Source: Bondarzewia mesenterica
Lineage: Eukaryota > Basidiomycota > Agaricomycetes > Russulales > Bondarzewiaceae
DNA: 23,084 bases
Direction of reading: 5' to 3'
Assembly (NCBI GenBank): GCA_004802705.1
Contig: SGPL01000521.1
Span: forward strand, 1 to 23,084
A program made the position numbers and the translations under genes. Positions 1 through 8,868 of the stretch are shown in pieces (position 1 is the stretch's first letter; each line of letters begins with the position of its first letter). The notes beneath the pieces are model-generated. The model was not told the DNA's origin. It did not search any database and saw only the letters and a list, made by a program, of their open reading frames with translations.

Positions 1-126
1 TCGTCGATAGCTCCCTCCCAAGTCTACACGAGCACGAGCGGCTCGGCCACCAAGCGCGTGGCGTCGCACTTGTCGGTGTTGATGTGGGCTTTTTTCATTG
101 TCAAACTGCTCGCGCTTGCCCCATAA
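1..126 (+). CDS. C-terminal end of a probable GPI-anchored surface protein (5' partial)
   Basis: Frame 1 is open from the window edge to a TAA at 124-126, giving 41 residues. The order is a Ser/Thr-rich stretch (TSTSGSATKR), then a hydrophobic tail (VLMWAFFIVKLLALAP) that ends right at the stop. A small-residue cluster (SGSA), a short spacer and a terminal hydrophobic segment are the layout of a fungal GPI-attachment signal, with the likely omega site at the Ser/Gly residues. If so, the mature protein is moved to a GPI lipid in the ER and shown at the membrane or wall. The catalytic or structural domain lies outside the window, so the family cannot be named. An alternative is a tail-anchored membrane protein. 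The ORF is short and is supported by composition only. Confidence 0.6.
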   Translation, partial: SSIAPSQVYTSTSGSATKRVASHLSVLMWAFFIVKLLALAP

Positions 127-714
127 ATCTATCGCCAATGTAAAACTATGCCGCGCTTTATGCATGTGATCTGTGTCGATTGAATCTCATAAATTAATTT
201 ATGTTCGCTTTCCAACATCATACAGCTTCTCGGTCTGTTACGCACACTCCTATTTGTATGATAGATCTTGATGACCGGGTGTCTGTGCCTGTACTCATGC
301 GACGTCCGCCTGATACGTTTGCCCGACTTGGATCCAAGTCTTCGTCCTTGCTTCTCTAGCTGGAGACTCGTGGTCGTCGTACATCATCAGTAAATGGCAT
401 CGAAGTAATAAAACAAGAATACTGAGAAATTTCAATTGTCCAGGGAGAGTACATATGGAAGGCTTGTATCACCGCTAAGAAAGTATAGTGTTTCGGCCAA
501 ACATTCCCCCATGCCAAATGCGTATTCAACACATCGGTTGGTGTCTATCTGAGTCCATCAAGAAACATACAGATATAAGAAGAAAATTATCGGCCTCATG
601 ACAAGTGGTATACACAAAACGACCATGGTGAGAGTAAACTTGTACTAAGGGACCTCTCCAAACCAAGCTAACGAAAGCCTACGAGATTACTTTGCGCGAA
701 CGCGCTCTGCGTGT
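127..714. other. Intergenic region between two convergent gene ends
   Basis: This 588-nt stretch is AT-richer than its neighbours and holds the 3' flanks of the GPI-type gene (+) and the iron transporter gene (-). I see no ORF with family features, no tRNA and no repeat. It is probably two 3' UTRs plus spacer. Confidence 0.5.
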
Positions 715-2136
715 TCAATCCTCCAGCAAGGCGACAATTCCGTACGCCGCAGCCGCCGCGGCGCCGCCGACCAAGAGGGTGCTCACGGCGCCCCAGATGT
801 AGCCGCCAACGCCGTTGCCAGCACCGGTGATTCGGGCCTTGATGGCGCCGAAGATGAGGAGTACAATGCCGGTGAAGAGGCACGAGAAAAGGAGCGCGAC
901 TTTTGCGCGGGAGATGAAGAAGTAGGGGAAGAGCGGGATGAAACCGCCGACGAGGTAGCCCATGCCAACCGTGAACGCCGAGACGTAAAGACGTTTCGTC
1001 GGAACTTCCTCTATGAAAGGAACGTCAGTATGGGGGTAAGTACGACTGGAGGAAATGAGCGGGACGTACCAAGCCCTTCGCCAAACTTAAGCAGAAATGG
1101 TGTGATGCCTACGTCCTGACTCCAGCGCAACCCAGCCTCCTCCTCGTCACTGACGCTGGCAACCGAGCTCGAAGCGTGCTGATGCGATCCAACATCATTC
1201 CCGCTCAGCTCAGCCTCCATCAGGCTCCGCGTGACCTGTCGTGATACCTTTTCGTCGACGCCAACGCTCCCCAACACGGCATGCACCTCACGCTCCATCT
1301 CGCCGTTGCACGACCGAAGCACACGGGCGGACGCACTCGCCGCAAGTAGCGGTAGTGGTCCCGCTCGGCTTGTGAGGCGAGGAAGCCGCCAATGCCCATC
1401 GAAAGAGCGCCCGCGATCAGCTCCGCAATACCGCCCAGGACGACGAGCTTGGATTCGCCCAGGGAGGAAAGGCCCGCAGTGAGAGCAAAAGGGACGGTAA
1501 GGCCGTCAGAAAGGCCAATGACACTGGGCGCGTAATACGATCAGAATATAGTTATAGGCGAGGATTAAGAGAAAGAAAAACGAAAAACTCTGATTGTAAA
1601 AGAAAAGAAAAAGAAGAAAAAAAGGAGCGCAGATCGCGAACATGCTTGGAATGATTACCGGAAGGCCGGCGATTTTTCAATTCGACAGTAGTTTGGATTG
1701 AAGAAAGACGGTGCATGTGCCGCTCCGAGATAGCGAATCGTCGGCTTCCTCGACGTGGACGCCAGCGCACAAAGTATGACTCGGTCATCGACCATTGCGG
1801 GGCAGTGCACCCCGCACAAACGTTGAAAGCGTTGAAAGCGGAAAAAGAAAAGAAGAGAAGAGAGGGAGACGAGGAAACTCACACATCCCGGACCACATCC
1901 GGATCAACCAACCTCCGTTCATCGTCTCCTTTGAGCTCCTTGCAGCAGACGCCGCTCCTGCTGGTCTCATGTCTGGCGCATTTTGTAGTCAAAGGCTGGG
2001 AGACAGAGGGGGCAATAGAATTTTCGAGCGCCCATACTGGAGGTTTGTTCTTGAGGGTAGCTGAATCCCGATGTTGATGCGAGGAAAGAGGAACAGCCGG
2101 AGCCGCGGGGGTAGAATTTTCGTTTTCTGAAGACAT
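715..2136 (-). CDS. CCC1: CCC1/VIT-family vacuolar iron/manganese transporter, with an apparent frame break
   Basis: Exons on the minus strand: 2136-1883, 1523-1070, 1010-715. They join as D-V|V-IGLSDG and GEGL|EEVPTKR. The family signature IGLSDGLTVPFALTAGL opens exon 2, followed by the GGIAELIAGALSMGIGGFLA helix, the metal-binding acidic segment (GEMEREVHAVLG) and the C-terminal helices (GYLVGGFIPLFPYFF, GGAAAAAAYGIVALLED). CCC1/VIT proteins import Fe2+ or Mn2+ into the vacuole in exchange for protons, so the likely role is metal storage and detoxification. The start is the ATG at 2136, after an N-terminal region rich in Ser, Pro and charged residues. Oddities: intron 1 is 359 nt, far longer than others here. 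Within exon 2 the frame of ERDHYRYLRR does not match that of ARVLRSCNGEMER. One missing base near 1340-1343 explains this (GG read for GGG would fit). A 38-nt intron is the alternative. Exons total 1004 nt, about 334 aa. Family call firm; integrity uncertain. Confidence 0.85.
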
Positions 2137-2631
2137 TATAAAATCTTAGATATGTGAATAAAATGAGGAGAAAGAGTGGGATGAAGGGGGATAATTGGGA
2201 GAGGAAATATATGGAGCGGGGAGGCGGAAGGGATGAAAGATGGTCTAAAGATGGTGCATCTCAAGTTGCTTACAAGTCACTCTGGCAGGCTCTGGCTTCT
2301 TCTGGCCAATGAAATCCCGTTTCACTGTAAGCACTGACGTGAATCACCGGCGGACCGGCAGCCCGACAGATCATTGATGACAAGTCATTGACCCATTTGA
2401 ATTTGCAGGCTGTTGGCATTGCGGGAACGTCCTGCAACGTCGCTCGTCGGCTCGAGAAATTGTTGAGAAATTGAACAAGAATAAAACAGTCCACGATGCG
2501 ATCGATCTCAGCCTGGTTGTAACGGTACCTTTGGTCTAATGATCTGGACCTTTTGACCCTTGATAGCCGATGACCGAGCACTCGACCTGCACGGTCATGT
2601 CATGCACCGAATACCGACAATTGGACTAAAC
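2137..2631. promoter_or_regulatory. Divergent promoter region between CCC1/VIT and VWA8
   Basis: The two start codons face away from each other across about 495 nt, so both promoters must lie here. The transporter side is purine-rich on the plus strand and has an ATATAT element near 2206-2211. A TGATAG (GATA-type) site lies at 2561-2566. Fungal iron regulators of the Sre1/Urbs1 type bind GATA sites, but one site is weak evidence. An in-frame ATG at 2560 extends VWA8, but I prefer 2632. Confidence 0.4.
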
Positions 2632-5600
2632 ATGCGATTTCTCTCCTTTGCAGGACGCTCGTTTACCCCGCACCTGTCATTTTCAAGCAAAACACCTTCG
2701 CTCACAACACATCCCATGTCCTCGACACGTCGCCTCAGTCGCATTGCCCATGAACTTTCTTCCCCTCCAACGTCCATCGGTCAGCTCAAGCTGGGCGAGG
2801 TCACATACGACGTGCCCGAGTCGCTGACACCTTCCAGACTACCCCACATTGGTGACGCATCCCCTTTGGACGTCGGAAACACATTCAACTTGGATAACCT
2901 GCATTTCATGCTGCAAAAGTATCTGTTGGGTCAGGATATGTTTTTGCTCTCGCAGCCCGGTCCATATGCGAGGCGTCTTGCTATGACATTCTGTGGGTGC
3001 GTCGACACGTTCAAAATTTCCGGAGAATACATCTTGAGTATATGCGCCACTAGTCTCATCAATTCTGAATATGAATACATTGCCCTTCATCGCGATGTCG
3101 GGGAAACAGAGTTGAAGCAAGGTAGGGAAATTCGTGCGGGTGGTAATTTGGTCTATGTCGATAGCGCTGCCGTACGTGCTGTGAAGCACGGTCGTGTTTT
3201 GATTTTAGAAGGCATAGAGAAGGCCGAGAGGGGCATTATGCCAGTATGGAACTTGCCTCTGAGCCTGATATAATAAATGCTAATTCCTTGATAGGTACTC
3301 AATAATCTACTTGAGAACAGAGAACTGTAATCGTTTCACTGTGTTCTTGTTGAGCGAAAGAGCTGATGACAGGCCATTTAGAAATTTGGACGACGGGACA
3401 CATATCATACATCCTCACAGACATGCCCTACTCGAGTCTTCGAATACCAAGTACGATGTTTCAGGAAAACTCTTCGTACCCGCACATAAGAATTTTCGTG
3501 TCATAGCAATCGCAGCTCCAGTCCCTCCCTACTCCGGCTACCCACTAGATCCCCCCTTCCGCAGTCGGTTCCAAGCACGCTTCGTCGATCCCGTCAACGC
3601 GCTCCTAGCGCTCACTTACCCCGCCCACTCAAAGTCCCCATCCGGTTCTTCCGCAGACCTCGCCGGCAAACTTACAGACCTCATCCTGTCCACTCAATAT
3701 GCCAGCGAGGCTCGCCACGAATTGGACTCTATTGCCAAATCCGCATTGCCAGCCTTTCCGCAGACTGCTATCCAGAAACTGAACAAGCTCCTCGCCGTGT
3801 TCCCGCCTCCGTCCCGCCTCTCTTCTGCTCAGCTGTCTCACTTATTGTTGACTCTCCATCCGGCACTCATTCATGCACCATTTCAGGCGTGGGCGGTGCT
3901 CAGTTCGCGGATCAAACAGGTTGGTCTTGGCATTCTCGGTGCGATGCACTCGACGAATGGAAAGGACATCGGTCTTCTGGGCTATCAAGCTCTTAGTATC
4001 AACCGTGTAGATACCAGGACTGCCCGCATCATTTTCAGCGGTCCCAACGGTACTACCCAGTCTGTCGACGTTCCGGCGGGCCCCAACCAGCTTCGACCAT
4101 TCCCCTTCGTCGGCAAGCAAGAATTTTTCCCTACAGAGCGCTTTCTCGGACTCTTGACTTGCTTCCTCCAGGCACACGCGCTGGGCTGGGACATCTCGTA
4201 CATCCCGCCCGCGCTCCCCTCCACCGCCTCCTGCTCGACATCTCTGCTCGTTAAGGTTTTCGGAGAGATTCTGGGGTACGAGACTGAGGCCGTGCATATG
4301 TATAAGGAGCTGGGAGGGAGGGAGCTTTTAATGAGGCGAAAGATCGAAGACGGTGGGGCGACGACTTGGGAACCTAGGTATACTTTTGCTTTTTCTTGTC
4401 GGTGTTGTGTGGCTTAGGCATACTCACTGACGATGTCTCGTCCGTAAAGCCCTCTGGTGGAAGGAGCTCGGGTAGGTCGCTTGGTCCATCTCTCGGGCCT
4501 GGATGTCATCGGTTTGACTGCAGGCTCATTGGCACGCCTGACCCAAGATCGAGAGATCGAGCTCTGGGGAACCAAACGTATTGTTTCTCACGCATCAGAA
4601 ACCGAGGTATTTGATTTTTGTTTTAACTCCTTTATTTCATTCAGTCAGTGTGTAACGTATGTGATCGCTCACTATTGTATAGATCGCTGGTGGAGATCTC
4701 TCAATGGCTCATAGGTCCTTCAGAATTATCAGTACCTCGTCCAAGTCTATTGCGTTGCGCGACTGGCTCTCTGATGAGCACGCCAACATGTTCCTGCCCA
4801 TCTCCGCACAGCCGATGGACCAGGTCGAAGAATCCGCCGTGCTCCTCCATACTGGCTGTGCGCCACGCTACGTGCGGACGCTCTTGACTTTCGCCGACAA
4901 GTATAGGCAGAGTGTGTCTGCAGAGGATGCGTTGAAGCGCCGCAAGCTCGGCACCCGAGCGCTCGTACGGATCGCGCGAAGGCTCGCGCGTTTCCTGTGG
5001 GATGATGACCTCCGTGTGCTGCTCTCCCGCTCGCTGCTAGCTGAATTTTTGCCTGCGAGCGAGAAGATGAATTTAGAGACCTTGCTGGAAGAGTGTGGCA
5101 TCGGGAAAAGAAATGATGTGGTCGGTATCGCGCGCCTCCCTTCTCGCCTCCCTAATCTGAATTGTCTTCGTATGCAGTTCCACCCATCCCCCATCGTCGA
5201 AGAGCGCGGGATTGTGTTTGTGCAGCCGAGCGATGCTTCACGCAAGGCCGAATCGACGTTCATTCCCCGGTTCGACGCGGCCCAGGATCCAGAGGGTGCA
5301 GCGTCCTACGTGCCGCACATGGACCACTTCTATGACAATAGCCTCCAGACGTTGATTATGCGCGATCTGGCCGTGGATATCGAGTTGGTCGGCGAGCACG
5401 TCGTGCTCCTCGGTAATCAGGCATGTTCCTTTCGTTCGTGTCGGGGTTTCTCTTCGCTGACGGAATTGCAGGGAGTTGGTAAGAACAAAGTGATTGATAG
5501 GTGCGTTTGTATGCTCCTTCTTTAGTCCCCGTGTATTGAGCGCGTGTCGTCGTTGCAGGCTATGTCAAGTAAGGATCGTCTTACATCGGATGCTGGCTTG

Positions 5601-8384
5601 CATCCGGAATTGCTGATATTTCACATAGCTCCTCCGCCGTCCCAGAGAATACATCCAGCTGCATCGCGACACGACCGTAAATCAGCTCATGTTCCACACG
5701 TCTCTTGAAGGCGGGGTCATCAAACACACCGACTCGCCCCTCCTACGCGCGATCGCGCGCGGTCGCATCATAGTCGTCGATGAGGCGGACAAGGCGCCCG
5801 AGCACGTTGTCGCCGTCTTCCGCAGCCTCGCTGGGCAAGGAGAGCTGACGCTCGCAGACGGGCGCCGGGTGCGTCGCGTCAAGGAGAGAGATGGAGACAT
5901 TGAGGTGCACCCCAATTTTCGGCTGGTGCTTTTGGCCAATCGACCTGGTTATCGTCAGTCCTACGATATTCTTTTATTTAATATCATTGCGTGGATTTTG
6001 AGATTGACGTCGCATGTGTTTGTTTTGTGTAGCGTTCCTCGGGAATCATTTCCTGCAGGTTCTTGGAGATAATTTTAGCTGGTGAGTTGCGGCTGCCGTC
6101 GTATCCCGCGTCATCTGACCTTGGTGATGCCGTCAGTCATTCCGTCTCCAACCCCGATCTTGATTCGGAGAGGAGGCTGCTCTCCCAGCTTGCACCTGAA
6201 TTGGATGAAGACGTACTGCGCCGCCTCGTCGGTGCCTTCCATGATCTCAGGAAGGAGTACGAGGACGGGTCTCTGACTTACCCGTACTCATTACGAGGCA
6301 AGTCCTACCTGCGGCTCTGCCTGTTGACACGGAGCCCGCTCACTTACCATAACGGTTGCGTCTTTAGAGTTGATCGCCATCGTACGGCACATGCGTGCGT
6401 ACCCCGATGACGCCCTAGACCGCGCGTTGCGCAACGTGTTTGACTTCGACGTGCACAAACCGGACACGATCGACAAGCTGGCCGATGTTTTTGAACGTCA
6501 CGGGTCAGTGGCATTTTCTCATCCCTCCTTAGCCCAGAATCGCAAGCCTTATTGGAGTTGGAATGCTTGACAGGTTGCAGGTCAAGCGCCTCGGTCTGGA
6601 AGCAGGTCGCGATGCGGCACAGAAAGGCGTGCTAGATCTTAAGTTCGAGCCGAAGGGAGCGACGGACCTCTCGAAACCCAAGTTTGGGAAGGAAGATCCT
6701 AATAATGAACCACACAGCGGTGGGAATACATGGGCTGGCGGCGTATGTGCATCTCTCGTTGATCATCAGAGCATGAGGCTGAATGTGTGACGTGACTGGA
6801 CAGACGGGTGGACGGGATACCGCCGGTTTGGGTGGGCGCGGCGGATATATGCGCCTTTTTAAGGGCCACAACATCAATCAAGTAAGGTTTTCGATTTCCC
6901 GTTCTTTAGGAGGCAATTCATGTATACCCTCTGAAATGTTTCTCAGGTATCGGACGAACTCAAGAAGAACGTCCCCAATGAGATCAAAGAGCAGGCCCGT
7001 GAGATGGCGCGGCAAGAGCTGGCGCGGCGGCTTGAAGAGCTCAATATGAGTGCGGCCGAGGCTAAGGGCTATGGTTCTCTCTTGACTTCCGTGCAGGCCC
7101 ATATCGCGCAATTGCATGATTTGCTTGAACGTCTGTGTTCCCTTCTGTCTGTATCGTAGTCGTTTCTAAATCTGACGTACCTGCAATAGATTTGGCTGCC
7201 AAGGAAGAGGAGCGCGAGTGGATCAAGCGGCAGACTGATGGGGAGCTGGATGACAGCCGCCTTACGGAGGGTTTAACGGGCGAAGCTACTGTGTATAAGC
7301 GGAGAGGCATGGCCAAGCCCGAATTAGGTCGTCCTCAGATTAAGTCAGTAACCGTTGCGCCTTGAGATGAGTTGTCGCTTATTCTATTTTCTTTTCTAGG
7401 CCAAAACGTGTCAGATTTTTGTTCGATGTTAGCGGTTCTATGTACGGATTTGTTCCATACTTGTCTATCTTCGACGCTGATGAATCTGTACCAGGTATCG
7501 TTTCCAGTACGATGGCCGACTATTAAGAAGCTTGGAGACAGGTAGGAATTCCATCATGATAAAGCCCAAAATTTGTATTGAACTTGGGACAGCGGTAATG
7601 TTGATGGAGAGCTTCAACCGTCTAACCAGGAAAGACAAATATGTCTGGGATGTAGGTCATCTATCTGTTCATCAATATTTTCAGGCTGAAGCTGCTGAAT
7701 CTAGATGTATGGCCATGTGAGCTTTGACACTCGCCCCTTCCTGACCTTGGACTGATTAAGGACTCATCACTTTACGTATTTTCAGTCAGGAGACTCTCCA
7801 GAAATTCCGCTGGTAAAACCAGGTCGAAGTGTATCTGAAGTCTCAGAACGATGGGCTGTGATCGAAAAAATGAATTTAATCACTCAGTACACATTTGCTG
7901 GAGACCATACCGGTTCGTTTCGTCGTCTCCCATATTTTATTGCAGTTCAAACGAAATTAATACTTCTCGTTCAGTCGAGGCTATTGAGAAAGCCATCAAC
8001 GAAGTTGCCAAGTATGATGCCGGTTAGTCGCATACCTTCCATACTATCGAATTGATATCGAACAGTCAAATTGCTATGACCTATAGACGACTACTTCGTG
8101 ATCGCCATCTCGGATGCTAACTTCTCCCGTTACGGTATAACGGCAGAAGATCTGAAGCGGGCAATGAATCATCATCCGAAAGTCAACTCTGCTCTGGTTT
8201 GCATCGGCGAAGGGGCCGAAGCTTCCTGGTGCGTACATGTCCCATTTTCCCAGATCGATTTTGACAGAGATGCCTTTCGATCAGGATCCCCAAGTATCTT
8301 CCCGGTCGCGGATTCAGAGTGGCAAATACGGCTGATATACCGAACGTTTTGCGCAGTATTCTATCCTCAATGGTCGACAGGTGA
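2632..8384 (+). CDS. VWA8: VWA8-type protein: three AAA units plus C-terminal von Willebrand factor A domain
   Basis: Exons: 2632-2996, 3054-3243, 3295-3326, 3382-4377, 4450-4606, 4683-5420, 5472-5500, 5559-5568, 5629-5953, 6033-6081, 6137-6297, 6368-6503, 6574-6742, 6804-6881, 6947-7130, 7190-7343, 7400-7441, 7495-7541, 7593-7651, 7705-7716, 7786-7912, 7975-8022, 8087-8228, 8285-8384. They sum to 4350 nt (1449 aa) in frame. Domains: a presequence-like start (MRFLSFAGRSF), pointing to mitochondria; AAA1 (GPYARRLAM, LNNLLENREL, PLDPPFRSRFQARF); AAA2; AAA3 with Walker A GNQGVGKNK (about 824-832) and Walker B IIVVDEAD (about 886-893); a Gly-rich linker (GGNTWAGG, GGRDTAGLGGRGG); and a VWA domain with MIDAS DVSGSMY (about 1267-1273). 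Only AAA3 has an intact P-loop. Human VWA8 is a mitochondrial AAA ATPase whose substrate is not well known. This product is shorter because the long segment between the AAA3 lid and the Gly-rich linker is nearly absent. Confidence 0.93.
5421..5471 (+). other. GC-AG intron in VWA8, inside the Walker A coding sequence
   Basis: The 51-nt intron starts CAG|GCATGT and ends TTGCAG. Removing it joins GNQ to GVGKNK and rebuilds a standard P-loop. The frame also stays open if the intron is retained, but 17 residues would then split the Walker A motif. The splice is therefore strongly favoured. Confidence 0.8.
5559..5568 (+). other. 10-nt microexon of VWA8
   Basis: This exon is bounded by GTTGCAG on the left and GTAAGG on the right, between introns of 58 and 60 nt. 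It supplies one base of an Arg codon plus Leu-Cys-Gln, giving IDR-LCQ-LLRRPREY. That spacing matches the family, which has the same number of residues between the P-loop Asp-Arg and the RPREYIQLHRD motif. No other GT..AG choice in this interval gives both frame and length. Confidence 0.85.
6298..6367 (+). other. Second GC-AG intron in VWA8
   Basis: The 70-nt intron has donor G|GCAAGT and ends CTTTAG. Removing it joins YPYSLRE to LIAIVRHM in frame. The donor fits the strong consensus usual for GC donors. Reading through leads to a stop soon after. Confidence 0.8.
7705..7716 (+). other. 12-nt microexon of VWA8
   Basis: The exon reads Met-Tyr-Gly-His. It follows an intron of 53 nt ending TCTAG and precedes a 69-nt intron starting GTGAGC. 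It completes KYVWD-MYGH-SGDSPEIP, the family's conserved W-D-x-Y-G-H-S-G-D stretch in the VWA domain. Both junctions are phase 0. Confidence 0.85.
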
Positions 8385-8868
8385 TGTCGTATGAAGACAT
8401 TTTCTCAGCCGTACGAGCTCTATGCTACCTACCAATTGACCAACCCTGGCAATGAAATATCTAATGGCTCGAAGCCCAGACGAAAGATTACAAGCCACAT
8501 GTTTATGTAGCTGAAGGGCTCAAAATGTTTCCACTTCTACCGCGGGAAAGCAAGTGCGTGTGTCATACACTTATCTTTTCACAATCATCTAGCATAAGTT
8601 GTGTCTGAAGTCTCGTTGCCGCATTCGCGGTACAATGGTTGAATTTAGGAACATTCATGTAGTGTCCATTGGATCTGATGCTTTTCGGCCTTATCATGAA
8701 GACGATACCCCCTTCCCTATGCGTGTTTTTTTTTTTCATTTCTTCTCCTTAATAATGTGCTTTTCGAGGGCTGCGCACTGCATAATCATAACACCTTATC
8801 AACTCGACAGAATCAAGCACCCTGATGCTCAGTTTGGTCTTTGCATATCCGCCAATCGGAAGGACTAA
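8384..8868 (+). pseudogene. Unidentified small gene or gene remnant
   Basis: I do not recognise the family. Protein-like blocks follow one another on the plus strand: MSYEDIFSAVRALCYLPID from 8384, LEAQTKDYKPHVYVAEGL near 8468, KLCLKSRCRIRGTMVEF and VVSIGSDAFRPYHEDDTPF between 8596 and 8720, and HPDAQFGLCISANRKD ending at TAA 8866-8868. Candidate introns lie at about 8553-8592 and 8720-8813 (the latter holds a T11 run). Between PIDQPW and LEAQTK a short segment has two in-frame stops and no good splice pair. The first ATG overlaps the VWA8 stop as TGATG, which is very tight for a fungal gene. This may be a decayed gene, a frame-damaged one, or a gene whose true start lies elsewhere. Its coding nature is inferred from composition and spacing only. 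Confidence 0.35.

Noticed and set aside
1231..1482. 83-codon plus-strand ORF
   Set aside because: It is the antisense shadow of the conserved transporter exon 2.
2560..2631. In-frame upstream ATG extending VWA8 by 24 residues
   Set aside because: The added residues (MIADDRALDLHGH...) are acidic and would bury the presequence-like MRFLSFAGRSF; the ATG at 2632 is the better start.
3842..4297. 151-codon minus-strand ORF
   Set aside because: It is antisense to the long VWA8 exon 3382-4377, whose sense frame carries the family sequence.
4868..5263. 131-codon minus-strand ORF
   Set aside because: It is antisense to VWA8 exon 4683-5420; Arg/Ser-rich composition is typical of such shadows.
7681..7716. 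Alternative exon start at the CAG at 7682-7684
   Set aside because: It would insert AEAAESRCMAM before SGD; the TCTAG at 7700-7704 gives the conserved MYGH instead.
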